This document shows, piece by piece, positions 1 through 9,600 of a DNA stretch of 64,000 nt. The first letter of the stretch is position 1. Every line of letters starts with the position of its first letter. The notes under the pieces were generated by a model. The model had not been told where the DNA came from. It did no database searches and saw nothing but the letters and a program-made list of their open reading frames with translations. The DNA lies in contig NZ_LT904908.1 in NCBI RefSeq assembly GCF_900199705.1, positions 1,046,530-1,110,529 of the forward strand. Direction: 5' to 3'. This stretch comes from Collinsella provencensis. Its GTDB lineage: Bacteria; Actinomycetota; Coriobacteriia; Coriobacteriales; Coriobacteriaceae. Made by a program: the position numbers and the translations under genes.

Positions 1-311
1 ACGTTCACCTCGGCGACACAACCCGGGGCACCCTTGACGAGCGCGAGGACATCCCTCATGCAGTTGGTGAGCGCGAAGATGCGCATGTCCTTCGCGCGGG
101 GATCGCTCGCCACGCGCGCTGCATCCTCAACGGTCTTCACCAAAAGCTTCTGCCCCGCAGGCGTCGCCATCTGCAGCGTCATGCGAAGGGCGTCATTTGC
201 CACCGCCGCATCATTCGCCACGATGATGTGTCGGGTATTGAGCTCCTTGCTCCACACCAACGCAACCTGCCCATGGATCAAGCGGTCATCGACTCGAACT
301 TGGACAATCAT
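1..311 (-). CDS. PTS system mannose/fructose/sorbose-family IIB component, C-terminus cut by window edge
   Basis: The gene runs off the left edge, leaving the first 103 residues. The ATG at 311 follows AAAGGAG. The start MIVQVRVDDRLIHGQV carries the IIB phosphorylation signature DDRLIHGQV with His13 as the likely phospho-acceptor, and the VIVANDAA-like stretch that follows is also typical of this family. The protein is cytoplasmic; it takes phosphate from IIA and passes it to the sugar during uptake through IIC/IID, which should lie beyond the window. It is the last visible gene of the minus-strand operon with IIA, an aldolase and an MFS transporter. The sugar cannot be read from sequence; the mannose-family assignment is firm. 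Confidence 0.92.
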   Translation of the reverse strand, partial: MIVQVRVDDRLIHGQVALVWSKELNTRHIIVANDAAVANDALRMTLQMATPAGQKLLVKTVEDAARVASDPRAKDMRIFALTNCMRDVLALVKGAPGCVAEVN

Positions 312-371
312 GCATTTCTCCTTTCCATACGCCTTATTGGCGCCGTATTCGTTCTGGGACTTGTAAGCGTG

Positions 372-809
372 CTACTCGAAAAACCCATCGTCGGACGAGG
401 AGTCCTCATCAGCAGCGGCAAGCTCTGAAACCGGCTTGACGCGCTGCATGAGAGCCGAGGCGCCAGACACGATCTCGTCCATCACCTCGGGCGTAAGCGG
501 GTCGGTGCGAATGAGGGCCTCGATGACCGCCGCTAAATTCACGCCCGTCACGTGGACGATGCCCTTCTTTTCGGGCTCGAGCAGCGCTACCTTTTGAAAC
601 ACGCTGCCACCGTAGATATCGGTGAAGATGACCGCGTCGTCTTCAGGGGCGACCGAGTCGATGAACTCCTGGATGCGCGGCGTGTAATCGCTCTCGTCCA
701 CATAGGCGTTGACCGCCGTGATGAGGTCTTGGTTGCCCGTGAGGATGCCCACCGAGCTCTTGATGCCGTCGGCAAGATAGCCGTGGGACGCCACAAGGAT
801 CTTTTTCAT
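372..809 (-). CDS. PTS system mannose-family IIA component
   Basis: This 145-residue protein matches a stand-alone EIIA-Man domain. The N-terminus MKKILVASHGYLADGI places the phospho-acceptor at His9, and the segment DDAVIFTDIYGGSVFQ is the second conserved EIIA-Man block. It accepts phosphate from HPr and hands it to the IIB encoded 61 bp downstream. About 20 C-terminal residues are acidic and serine-rich (AAADEDSSSDDGFFE), which looks like a disordered tail. The gene lies 11 bp after the aldolase stop, so it is almost certainly in the same transcript. Family assignment is secure; substrate is unknown. Confidence 0.93.
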   Translation of the reverse strand: MKKILVASHGYLADGIKSSVGILTGNQDLITAVNAYVDESDYTPRIQEFIDSVAPEDDAVIFTDIYGGSVFQKVALLEPEKKGIVHVTGVNLAAVIEALIRTDPLTPEVMDEIVSGASALMQRVKPVSELAAADEDSSSDDGFFE

Positions 810-820
810 GCCGCACCCCT

Positions 821-1675
821 TTACAGCGAATAGCCGTTGGGATTGAGCAGGCGAATCTTGCTCGCAACGAATGCCGTCATGTCGGCACCAATCTCGTTGA
901 AAAGCCCGAAGCCGTTGCCGTCATATACCTGGCTGTCGATGTTCTTCTCAAGCGAGCGGTACATGGCGCGGAAGTACTCCGTTGCGATGTTGTACTTGCT
1001 CATGCCCAGGTTCACGGTCTCCTGGAGCTGCTCATCGGGAATATCGGAACAGCCGTGCATGACCAACGGGACCTCGACCGCAGCACGGACATCCTTGATG
1101 CGCTGCATATCCAAGTTCGGGGTCTTGACGTACGGGCCATGGGCGTTTCCCACGGCGATAGCGAGCGAACCGCAGCCCGTGCGCTCGACGAACTCCGCCG
1201 CCTGATCCGGGTCGGTGTACATGTCAGAGCCGATGAAGTCATCTGCGTTGGAGCCATCGCCGACATGCCCGAGCTCGGCTTCTATGTCGACGTCGAAGAC
1301 CTTGCCGACTTCTGCGACCGCGCGGGTCAACGCCACGTTCTCCTCGTACGGGAGGGAGGAGCCGTCAACCATGACCGAGGGGAATCCGTCACGGATGCCG
1401 CCCACTGCGATGTCATAGCCGGCGGAGTGGTCGAGATGGACTGCCACGGGAACCGACGCGCGCTCCGCATAATGGCGGGCGATGGCGGAGACGAGTGCAA
1501 GCGGGACGTAGTCCTTGAATCCCGGATAGTACTGAACGATCACCGGCATGTGTTCCTGCTCGGCACCCGCGACGATATACTTGATCGTCTCGAAGTTGAA
1601 TGTGTTGATCGCCGGCACGCCATAGTGATGCTCCGTGGCATCTTTGAGCAGCTCGTTTACCTTTACAAGCGCCAT
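821..1675 (-). CDS. class II fructose/tagatose-bisphosphate aldolase family protein (GatY/KbaY/Fba type)
   Basis: I chose the ATG at 1675 (284 aa) because GGAAAGGAG precedes it; an upstream in-frame extension has no ribosome site. The protein shows the class II aldolase metal site: His80-Leu-Asp82-His83 (catalytic Asp82, zinc ligand His83), His179 in VGNAHG and His207 in VMHGCSD. The family cleaves ketose 1,6-bisphosphates or 1-phosphates to DHAP and an aldehyde. The usual HGGSG loop is HGCSD here, so substrate preference may differ from standard Fba. Its place between a sugar transporter and PTS genes points to a catabolic aldolase of the tagatose or ketohexose type rather than the glycolytic enzyme. 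Exact substrate is inference. Confidence 0.88.
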   Translation of the reverse strand: MALVKVNELLKDATEHHYGVPAINTFNFETIKYIVAGAEQEHMPVIVQYYPGFKDYVPLALVSAIARHYAERASVPVAVHLDHSAGYDIAVGGIRDGFPSVMVDGSSLPYEENVALTRAVAEVGKVFDVDIEAELGHVGDGSNADDFIGSDMYTDPDQAAEFVERTGCGSLAIAVGNAHGPYVKTPNLDMQRIKDVRAAVEVPLVMHGCSDIPDEQLQETVNLGMSKYNIATEYFRAMYRSLEKNIDSQVYDGNGFGLFNEIGADMTAFVASKIRLLNPNGYSL

Positions 1676-1771
1676 TGCAATCTCCTTTCCAGTTGCGATC
1701 TTTTGCCACCTACGACTATTGACAGACGGCCCAATAGAGCCGATTTGTCCAACAGGACCGGTTGTTCCCAC

Positions 1772-3070
1772 TCAACCTGTCGCCATCGATTGACGGTCGA
1801 CCCCGCTCATCCGATATGCGCAGAACACGACAAGCGTTCCAGCAAGAACCAGACCGGCAATGAGGAAAAACGCCGCCCGCATGCCGAACGCGTCTCCAAT
1901 CACCCCACCCACCAAATTGGCGACGAGCATGGCGACGCCGCTTTGGACCATGACGAGAATGCCCTGCGCCTGCGACTGATGACCGAAAAGCGCTTCTTTT
2001 GAGACGTATTGGGTGCAGGAATAGTAGACGGTCATGTACGTGATGCTTTGCATCAGCTGCCCCGCGACCATGGACGGGATTACGCCGAGCCCGATGAGGA
2101 CAACGCGCACCACCATGAAGAAACACGAGGCGATGAGCAGCTTGACCTCGCCAAAACGACGGACGATCGCATCGGCGAACAACAGGATGGGAAGCTCGCT
2201 CAAGGCGGAGATCATGCTGAGCGTGCCCACGAGGCCTTGGCCATATCCAAGCTCCACGACGTAGCGACCCAAAAAGCTCCCTGCAAAACCCAGACCAATT
2301 TGACTGACCAGGGCAAAAAGCAGCACGTAGATGACTTCGCGCGTGCGAAAAACTCCGAAAATAGGGCGCACGGACCGTTGGGATATCCGCTGCTTATCGG
2401 AACAGGCCGCCGACGCACATGAGGCTTCAGCGCCCCGGTCCTGCGAGTGCGGCGCGCCCGGCTTCGCGGGCAACAGGACTATGGCACCCAGGAATGCGAT
2501 GCACAACAGGGAGACGATTACAAACTGGACTTCGGGATGTCCCTCAAGATACATACCGATGACGAAAACGACGAATGCGTAGCCGAGTGTTCCGCCCATG
2601 CGGATACGGGCGAACTCGATGCCCCGCTCGGAACATCCCTCTATTACCAGGGCGTCGCACAGGGGAAGGAGCGCGGAGAAGAACGACGCAAACGCGATGG
2701 TCGCAATAAGGACGACCGAATAGCCGGTCCCGGCGTAATACGCCCAGACCGTAAGAGCCGAGAGCGCAGACAGCAGGGCCAAAACCGCTTTGCGTTTTCC
2801 CGTCCTATCGCTGAGGCGGGCCCAAAGCGGCTGAATGGCGATAACAGCGACGGGCTGGATGATGAGAAGCGCTCCGATTTGGGTCGCAGATAGCCCAATC
2901 GACGTAAAGTACGAGCTCAGGAATGGAGAGTATGCTCCCGCCACCATCCAATATGAGACATTCGCGGCAAGAAAACGAAGGGCTGTTCTAGGAGACCCCT
3001 CCCCCCGCGTGTCCGCCTTCAGACTGGAAGGATGCAGAACTGCTGGATTATTATGCTGACCTGCACTCAT
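1772..3070 (-). CDS. MFS transporter
   Basis: A 432-residue membrane protein with about 12 hydrophobic segments. The loop between helices 2 and 3 reads ARLSDRTGKRK, the MFS signature, and a second related motif (ADAIVRRFGE) follows the central loop. The overall pattern resembles the MFS_1-like/LacY-NupG branch. The central cytoplasmic loop (about residues 205-230) is polar. The ATG at 3070 follows AAGGGAGGG. It is the first gene of the minus-strand sugar operon and its stop lies 96 bp before the aldolase start, so it probably imports or exports a sugar or glycoside linked to the aldolase/PTS pathway. Substrate unknown. Confidence 0.85.
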   Translation of the reverse strand: MSAGQHNNPAVLHPSSLKADTRGEGSPRTALRFLAANVSYWMVAGAYSPFLSSYFTSIGLSATQIGALLIIQPVAVIAIQPLWARLSDRTGKRKAVLALLSALSALTVWAYYAGTGYSVVLIATIAFASFFSALLPLCDALVIEGCSERGIEFARIRMGGTLGYAFVVFVIGMYLEGHPEVQFVIVSLLCIAFLGAIVLLPAKPGAPHSQDRGAEASCASAACSDKQRISQRSVRPIFGVFRTREVIYVLLFALVSQIGLGFAGSFLGRYVVELGYGQGLVGTLSMISALSELPILLFADAIVRRFGEVKLLIASCFFMVVRVVLIGLGVIPSMVAGQLMQSITYMTVYYSCTQYVSKEALFGHQSQAQGILVMVQSGVAMLVANLVGGVIGDAFGMRAAFFLIAGLVLAGTLVVFCAYRMSGVDRQSMATG

Positions 3071-3223
3071 GCAATCCCTCCCTTAATCTTGGTGTACCAT
3101 TGTTTCATTCAAATCAGTTTCTACTAAACTGTGTTTCATATGGTATTCTACAGATGAAACAACAGTTCATTCCTTCCGCAAACGGTAGGAAATTGGCGGC
3201 GAGCGTTTTAGAAAGGTCGATAT
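3071..3223. promoter_or_regulatory. divergent promoter/operator region between MFS operon and rpiR-type regulator
   Basis: This AT-rich 153-bp interval separates two divergent transcription units. The octamer TGTTTCAT occurs at 3101-3108 and 3132-3139, and its reverse complement ATGAAACA lies at 3154-3161. The last two form an inverted pair with 14 bp between them. RpiR-family regulators bind palindromes, so these are candidate operators for the adjacent regulator on both promoters. A weak plus-strand promoter candidate is TTGTTT (3100-3105) with TACTAA (3122-3127), 16 bp apart. Operator function is inference. Confidence 0.55.
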
Positions 3224-4129
3224 ATGGGAACTAATCGTGACGTTATCGAGGCCCTCTGCACCTCATATGACAATCTCTCAAAAACCGATCAGAAAATTGC
3301 CGCGTTCATTCTTGATAACCGAAATAATGTTCCTCACATGGCGATGCGTGAAATTGCCCAGCAATGCGGTATTTCGAGCCCCACAATCTCACGTTTCATC
3401 AAACGGCTTGGCTATGCAGACTTTAATGACTTACGGCTTAATCTCGCACGGAGCTCGAACGGCGACGCCGCGGCGCCATCCCTAGTCGGCAAAAGCACCG
3501 GCACCATTTCGCTCGACCGTTTTCAGGAGTCGTTGCATTACATCCTGACGTGTAAAACTGCTGAGCTCGCTGATACCGTTGCACAAATTGACGAAAAAAC
3601 AATCGTTCACCTTGTAGAAAATCTAAAAAATGCAGGCACAATTGTGGTTACAGGCGTTGGAAACACTAAAACGTTGGCTGACAATATGGCTTTCAAGCTG
3701 AGGCATATCGGACTTCCAGGAATCTCGTTTTCAAGCGCATCTGACGCTATTGCATTCATCCCGACAATGACAAAAGAAGACATCTTGGTCATTATCAGCT
3801 CGTCCGGCATTTCGCGCAGACTTAACGTGCTTACCAAACTGGCAACAGAGCTCTCTGTCCCCATTGCGCTCATAACCTCAAATCCTGAGTCACCCCTCAT
3901 CGGCACAGCAAACTATCTCGTTATGTCAACACAACGTGATCGTTTGTTCGCATATGGAGTTCCGTTCTCACATAACTCGGTCAACTTCATCATTGAGATT
4001 CTCTTCCTGTTTATTCACGCAAGCAGCAAAGAGGCCCGTGAACACGTGCTGCGCTACTCGAACGTCCAGGGCCAAATCGACCGGAACTTGAACATGTCAA
4101 CAGGGGAATTCGTTCCCATCGAGAAATAA
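3224..4129 (+). CDS. MurR/RpiR family transcriptional regulator
   Basis: A 301-residue protein with an N-terminal HTH_6 domain (residues 1-77; CGISSPTISRFIKRLGYADF is the recognition helix region) and a SIS sugar-phosphate-binding domain (about 120-260; VVTGVGNTKTLADNMAFKLR and IIISSSGISR are the phosphosugar loops). Proteins of this family sense a sugar phosphate and control the neighbouring catabolic genes. It is divergent from the MFS-aldolase-PTS operon, which is the obvious target. The coding sequence is visibly richer in A/T than its neighbours, which could reflect transfer. The ATG at 3224 is preceded by AAAGG. Confidence 0.92.
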   Translation: MGTNRDVIEALCTSYDNLSKTDQKIAAFILDNRNNVPHMAMREIAQQCGISSPTISRFIKRLGYADFNDLRLNLARSSNGDAAAPSLVGKSTGTISLDRFQESLHYILTCKTAELADTVAQIDEKTIVHLVENLKNAGTIVVTGVGNTKTLADNMAFKLRHIGLPGISFSSASDAIAFIPTMTKEDILVIISSSGISRRLNVLTKLATELSVPIALITSNPESPLIGTANYLVMSTQRDRLFAYGVPFSHNSVNFIIEILFLFIHASSKEAREHVLRYSNVQGQIDRNLNMSTGEFVPIEK

Positions 4130-4163
4130 CCAGGCTCTTCTCTCACGTTTCGATAAAGTGCAG

Positions 4164-4196
4164 AAGGCCCGACTCCTACGAAGCCGGGCCATTTTA
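4164..4196 (+). terminator. intrinsic terminator after the RpiR-type regulator
   Basis: GGCCCG (4166-4171) pairs with CGGGCC (4185-4190) around a 13-nt loop and is followed by ATTTTAT. It lies 35 bp after the regulator stop. Confidence 0.7.
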
Positions 4197-4240
4197 TGCT
4201 CGGAAAGACACCTCGAGTTGCAGGACTTCAACACGGAGCG

Positions 4241-4395
4241 CCATTCGTTTCGAAATTCGGAAGCTATATCAAAACCCCTGGAGTAGCCGCCTGTTTTCGA
4301 CACTCATGCGACAATGTTTGACCAGATAACTGCTTTATCTGGCTAAAGTGTACTTCACCTCTCCTGCTTTATCTTCAGATTTTCGAAACGAATGG
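4241..4395. repeat. 155-bp inverted-repeat element (possible distant member of the palindromic family)
   Basis: CCATTCGTTTCGAAA (4241-4255) is repeated as a perfect reverse complement at 4381-4395, enclosing 125 bp. Inside are a GGAGTAG motif, a CACTCATG motif about 25 bp later, and an internal hairpin CCAGATAA/TTATCTGG (4322-4329 with 4334-4341). No coding potential is evident. Size and architecture resemble the elements at 24521, 60486 and 60779, but core similarity is weak, so membership is tentative. Confidence 0.5.
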
Positions 4396-4448
4396 TGCCT
4401 GGGTCGAGATGAGCGCACGTTGCAGAGACGTTTCGCGTACCTACATGG

Positions 4449-4534
4449 CAAATCGCCCTTGCGTAGCTAATTACTCTTGTGAACCCAATCGCCCTTACGC
4501 AGCCGGCTGCTCTTGTGCGCCCAATCGCTCTAGC
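4449..4534. repeat. 36-bp tandem repeat, about 2.4 copies
   Basis: Units begin at 4449, 4485 and 4521 (partial). Each starts with CAATCGCCCTT or a close variant, and the first two end with CTCTTGTG followed by A/C. The array sits 115-200 bp upstream of the CoA-disulfide reductase start. An in-frame reading through it exists but has no ribosome site, so I treat it as non-coding. Confidence 0.7.
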
Positions 4535-4649
4535 GCCAAATCACCTCCGTCTGCGACATGAAATGTCATCGCGTGGGTATACGAAACCCATACGTTACGC
4601 AAGGACGCCGCCCCTCCAGCGGGCCATCAGCACACTAAGGAGCTTGAAC

Positions 4650-6452
4650 ATGAAGGTTGTCATCATTGGAGGCGTCGCAGGTGGAGCCACTGCAGCCGCG
4701 CGTCTCAGACGTTTGGACGAGCAGGCGGAAATCGTCATCATCGAACGCACCGGATACGTCAGCTACGCCAACTGCGGCCTGCCCTATTACGTGGGCGGCA
4801 CCATCACCGACCGCCGCAAGCTCACGCTGCAAACGCCCGAAAGTTTCCGCAGCCGCTTCCGCATCGACGTGCGCGTGAACCAAGAAGCAACCGCAATTGA
4901 CCGCGCGGCCAAAACCGTCACGGTGCACCGCCTTGACACAGGCGAAACCTATACGGAAAGCTACGACAAACTCATCCTCTCACCCGGCGCACACGCCACG
5001 ATCCCCAACACCCCCGGCGTCGACGGCGAACGTGTATTTACCTTGCGCACCGTCGAAGACACCTTCCGCATCCATGACTTTGTAACAAGCGAGCAGCCGC
5101 GCTCCGCCATCGTGATCGGCGCCGGGTTTATCGGGCTCGAAATGGCCGAGAACCTGCGTGATCGCGGCGTGGACGTCACCGTAGTCCAACGCAGCGGCCA
5201 CGTCATGCCCACCCTCGATGAGGACATGGCCGCCATCGCCCACAATCACCTGCGCTCGCATGGCGTACGCCTGTTGCTTAACACGCAGGTCGAGCGCATC
5301 GAGAGCGAAGGCGGCCCTGCTCGCGCGCAGCTGGTGGGCGGCGGTGAGCTCGCAGCGGACATGCTCATTCTCTCCATCGGCGTCACACCCGAAAGCACGC
5401 TGGCGCGCGACGCCGGCCTTGAACTCGGCGTCCGCGGGGCCATCCGCGTTGACGAGCACATGCTCACGAGCGATCCCGACATCTACGCCGTGGGCGACGC
5501 CGTGCAGGTCAAGCACTACGTAACGGGCGACGACGCGCTCATCGCGCTTGCCGGCCCCGCCAACAAGCAGGGCCGCATTGCCGCCGACAACATCTGCGGC
5601 ATCGCGAGCACCTTCATGGGTAGCCAGGGCTCATCGGTCCTCAAGTTGTTCGACCTCACCGTTGCGACAACCGGCCTCACGCGACGCGCGGCCCAAGCCG
5701 CAGGTATCGACGCTGCACACGTGATCCTCTCGCCTGCCAGCCACGCCACGTACTATCCCGGCTTTGGCAACATGACCATGAAGGTCGTATATGAACCTGC
5801 AACGGGTCGTATTCTGGGTGCGCAGATCATCGGCACCGACGGCGTGGACAAGCGCGTCGACGTGGTGGCAACCGCCATCCACGCCAACATGACTGCCGCT
5901 GATCTCGCCGAACTCGACCTCGCCTATGCGCCGCCCTACTCGTCCGCCAAAGACCCGGTGAACATGGCAGGCTTTGTGATTGAGAACATCCGCGAAGGGC
6001 GCGTTGACCAGCTCACCTGGGAAGAGGCACTTGCGCTGCACGCCGCTGGAAATGGGGACGGCACCCAGAACGCCGCCACCCCGAACGACACCACAACCGA
6101 AGATGCCGAGAGCGCTGCAGCCGACATTGCCAAACACGCCGACACCGTCCTCCCAACGGTCTTCCTCGATACGCGCACGACCTATGAGTTCGACGCCGGG
6201 CACATCGCGCACGCGTTGCACATCCCCCTCGATGACCTGCGCGATCGCTTGGACGAACTGCCGCGCAACACGCGTCTGCTCACCTACTGTCAAAGCGGTC
6301 TACGCAGCTACGTTGCCTGCCGCATTCTCATGCAGCACGGTTTTGCGTGCACCAACATCGCAGGTGGCTACGGTTTCTATCAGGAAACGCTCCTGGATCA
6401 GGAAACCCGACGCGTCGGGGTGGCCGATTGCGGCATTGCTCTCGAGTCGTAG
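4650..6452 (+). CDS. FAD-dependent CoA-disulfide reductase / NADH oxidase-like protein fused to rhodanese domain
   Basis: The ATG at 4650 follows AAGGAGCTT and gives 600 aa; an upstream in-frame ATG at 4479 lies in tandem repeats and is rejected. Residues 1-450 are a pyridine nucleotide-disulfide oxidoreductase: FAD fold VVIIGGVAGGATAAARLRR, a single redox Cys42 in YANCGLPYY (typical of CoADR and Npsr/Nox), an NAD fold IVIGAGFIGLEMAENL, and a second FAD block DIYAVGDAV. Residues about 510-600 form a rhodanese domain with active Cys547 in TYCQSGLRS. This fusion (CoADR-RHD) is known to reduce CoA disulfides, persulfides or polysulfide with NAD(P)H, so a role in thiol or sulfane-sulfur balance and oxygen defence is likely. 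Confidence 0.9.
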   Translation: MKVVIIGGVAGGATAAARLRRLDEQAEIVIIERTGYVSYANCGLPYYVGGTITDRRKLTLQTPESFRSRFRIDVRVNQEATAIDRAAKTVTVHRLDTGETYTESYDKLILSPGAHATIPNTPGVDGERVFTLRTVEDTFRIHDFVTSEQPRSAIVIGAGFIGLEMAENLRDRGVDVTVVQRSGHVMPTLDEDMAAIAHNHLRSHGVRLLLNTQVERIESEGGPARAQLVGGGELAADMLILSIGVTPESTLARDAGLELGVRGAIRVDEHMLTSDPDIYAVGDAVQVKHYVTGDDALIALAGPANKQGRIAADNICGIASTFMGSQGSSVLKLFDLTVATTGLTRRAAQAAGIDAAHVILSPASHATYYPGFGNMTMKVVYEPATGRILGAQIIGTDGVDKRVDVVATAIHANMTAADLAELDLAYAPPYSSAKDPVNMAGFVIENIREGRVDQLTWEEALALHAAGNGDGTQNAATPNDTTTEDAESAAADIAKHADTVLPTVFLDTRTTYEFDAGHIAHALHIPLDDLRDRLDELPRNTRLLTYCQSGLRSYVACRILMQHGFACTNIAGGYGFYQETLLDQETRRVGVADCGIALES

Positions 6453-6651
6453 CGCCCGAACAAAACAATTAATCCGATGACGTAACGTGCTGGAGTCTGG
6501 GTACATGCTGGACGATTTCTTCCAGATTGACTCCGGCACTGTGCCACGCTATCAAGACACACACTCTCATTTTTTGAAGCGCAGTAGCCTAGCGACGTGA
6601 CGTACCGCCCGTACGACTACGACCGTCGCCTGAGCACCTTACGCCAAGCCC

Positions 6652-9600
6652 CTAATCGTCGTCCCCGCTTGCACCGAGCTGGATGAGGATGGCAAGTGCC
6701 GCCTGAACCGGTCCCATGCCGCCGTTCGCGGTATCGGCGTTGATACCGCGCCCAATGCCCGATCCGTTGCCCACGCCCACGCGATACGGCACCGAGAACT
6801 TACGCGACTTGGGAAAGTTCACCGCCCCCAGCTTGGTCCGCAGCTCGAAAGCAACGTCCTTGGGTACATCAACGCCCTGGTAGGTGAGCTTGCCCGCCGA
6901 AAGCATCACGCTCTCGAGCCCCAGCCTGTCCGCGCGAATGCGGATGCGCGTGCGGTCTAACAGGTTTTGGGCGGCCTCGGGCAACGCTCCAAACGTCTCC
7001 TCGCACTCCTCCTGCAACTCGTCCACGGTTTCGAGCAAATCGGCCGCAGCAAGTTTGCGGTACATCAAAACGCGCTGGTCAACAGCGGGCACATAGTCCT
7101 CCGCTAAGTAGAAATCAGCCGGCAGGTTGATGCCCACGCTCGCCTGCTCCACATCCGTACCAACCTCGCCGCGTGCCTCTGCCACTGCCTGACCGAGCAT
7201 CTGCGTAAATAAATCGAAGCCCACGCTCGACAAATTGCCATGCTGTTCGGCGCCCATGAGCGAGCCCGCACCGCGAATCTCAAGGTCGCGCATGGCGATA
7301 CGCATACCGCTGCCCAGATCCTGGAACTCTGAAAGCGCGGTCAAACGAGCCGTCGCTTCTTCGGTAAGCGGAATCTCGCCGGGGAACATAAAGTACGCGT
7401 ACGCCTGCGTTGCCGAACGGCCCACACGTCCCTTCAACTGGTAAAGCTGCGCCAAACCCAAACGTTGCGAGTCCTCGATGATCAGTGTGTTAGCACGCGA
7501 GTTGTCGATGCCGCTTTCCACAATCGTGGTCGCGATAAGCACGTCGATTTTCTTGGTGGCGAACTGCACCATCACGTCTTCGACCTCGCGCGGGCTCATC
7601 TTACCGTGCGCCACACCGATGCGCGCCTCAGGTGCCGCCTCAAGCACGCGCTCAACAGCGTCGTCGATGGTCTTCACGCGGTTCGAAACGTAATACACCT
7701 GGCCGCCGCGTCCGATTTCCAAGCGAATCGCAGCCGAAACCACATCGGGATCGTACTCACCCACATGCACCGCAACGGGACGTCTGCCCGTGGGCGGCGT
7801 GGTAATGAGGCTCATATCGCGAACGCCGCTCATCGCCATCTGCATGGTGCGCGGGATAGGCGTTGCCGAAAGCGTGAGCACGTCAATCTGCTCACGCAGG
7901 TTCTTGAGCTGCTCCTTGTGTTGAACGCCGAACCGCTGCTCCTCGTCGATGATGACCAGGCCGAGGTCGTGCGGATTCACATCCGCAGAGAGCAGGCGAT
8001 GTGTGCCGATGAGCACGTCCACACGTCCCTCTGCAAACGCCGCAAGGGCCTTGCGCTGCTGCGCAGGTGTGCGGAAGCGAGAGAGCACCTCGACCTCTAC
8101 GCCAAACGGTGCGAAGCGCTCGAAGAAAGTCTCGAAATGCTGTTGAGCCAAAATCGTCGTGGGGCAAAGCACCATGACCTGACGTCCGCCATCCACGCAT
8201 TTGAACGCGGCGCGCAAAGCAACCTCCGTCTTGCCAAAGCCCACATCGCCGCAGAGCAGGCGATCCATCGGCTTGCTTGACTCCATATCAGCCTTGATGT
8301 CGGTGATGGCGTCGAGCTGATCGCGCGTTTCCTCGTAGGGGAAGCTCTCCTCCATCTCGATTTGCGCGGGACTGTCCGGCCCGAACGAAAAACCAGTGAT
8401 AGAGCTGCGGCGCGTATAAAGATCCACCAGGTCAAATGCGAGTTTCTTCGCGCTCTTGCGCGCCTTGGTGGTCGCGCGGCTCCAGTCGGCGGTGTTCAAG
8501 CGCGTAAGACGCGGACTGTCGCCGTCCGGGCCCACGTAGCGCGAGATGCGGTCGACCTGCTCGAGCGGAACATAAAGCTTGTCCCCGCCCGCATACTCCA
8601 GCAGGAAGTAATCGCGCTCTTTGCCCGCGACTTCCTGACGCACGATTTCGGAAAACAATGCCACGCCATGCGTGCTGTGCACCACGTAATCGCCCGGCTT
8701 GAAGGGAAACGTCACCTCAGTGATATCCACCCGTCTGCGCGCACGCCCGCGATGGGCGCTCATACGCGCGTTGAGGTCGGCAACGGAAAAAACGGCCAGG
8801 TGAGCGCTGGGAATCACCACGCCTGAGGGAATGGGCAGATCGATAAAGGTCACGCGCCCGCGCGTAATGGTGGGCACGGTGATGCGGGAACCGTCTTCGA
8901 TATCGCGCGCGTTGATCTTGTCGGCATCGCGCTTGAGCAGTGCAACAGAAACCTCGCCCTTTCCAACCACACCCGAATTTTCAGGTGCGGCCTGCAGCGA
9001 CTCCTCAAATGGAATCAACTCGTCGGTAAACGTAAGTTCCATCGACTCGCGAGCACCGCGGTCGGGAATGGCGAATACGCAGGCAAACCGATTGTTGACC
9101 ACCTCCTGAATGCGGCTGATAAACCGATTGTCGGATCCGGCGAGTGCAGGCTGCTCAATCTTGAGCTCCGCCGTAACGGAACCGCCCGCGCGGATAAGGC
9201 TCACATAGTTCAAACGCTGTTGACGACCGAAGTCGAGCTCTTGCGGGCGCACGTACAACCCATCAAGGCGCGTGATTCTCGCCTCGCCCGCACGACGTTC
9301 AAGATCCTCATACGCACGCGCGCAATCGTCAAACAACGAACGCGGCTCGGATAGGATCACCAACGCGTCCTTATGCACATGCACCAGCGGACTCACCGTG
9401 TTCTCGTACATAAGCGGTAAGAACCGTTCAAGTTCGGGAGTGACCACGCGTGCCTGGACAAGCTCGAGCAGGGCGGCAAGCTCCGTATCGTCCTGGGCGG
9501 GCAGGTACAGCGCCGCCGAGATGCGCTTTACCGCGTCATCGGTGAGCGCAAGCTCACGCACGGGGCTGATTTCAACTTGCCGTTCGTCGCCGATGGTCTG

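Noticed and set aside
1055-2002. 315-codon open frame on the plus strand
   Set aside because: Antisense to the aldolase and MFS genes, both of which have intact motifs and ribosome sites.
6486-6540. Terminator after the CoADR gene
   Set aside because: GTGCTGGAGTC/GACTCCGGCAC arms exist but the loop is 31 nt and the T-run lies 30 bp away; too weak to call.
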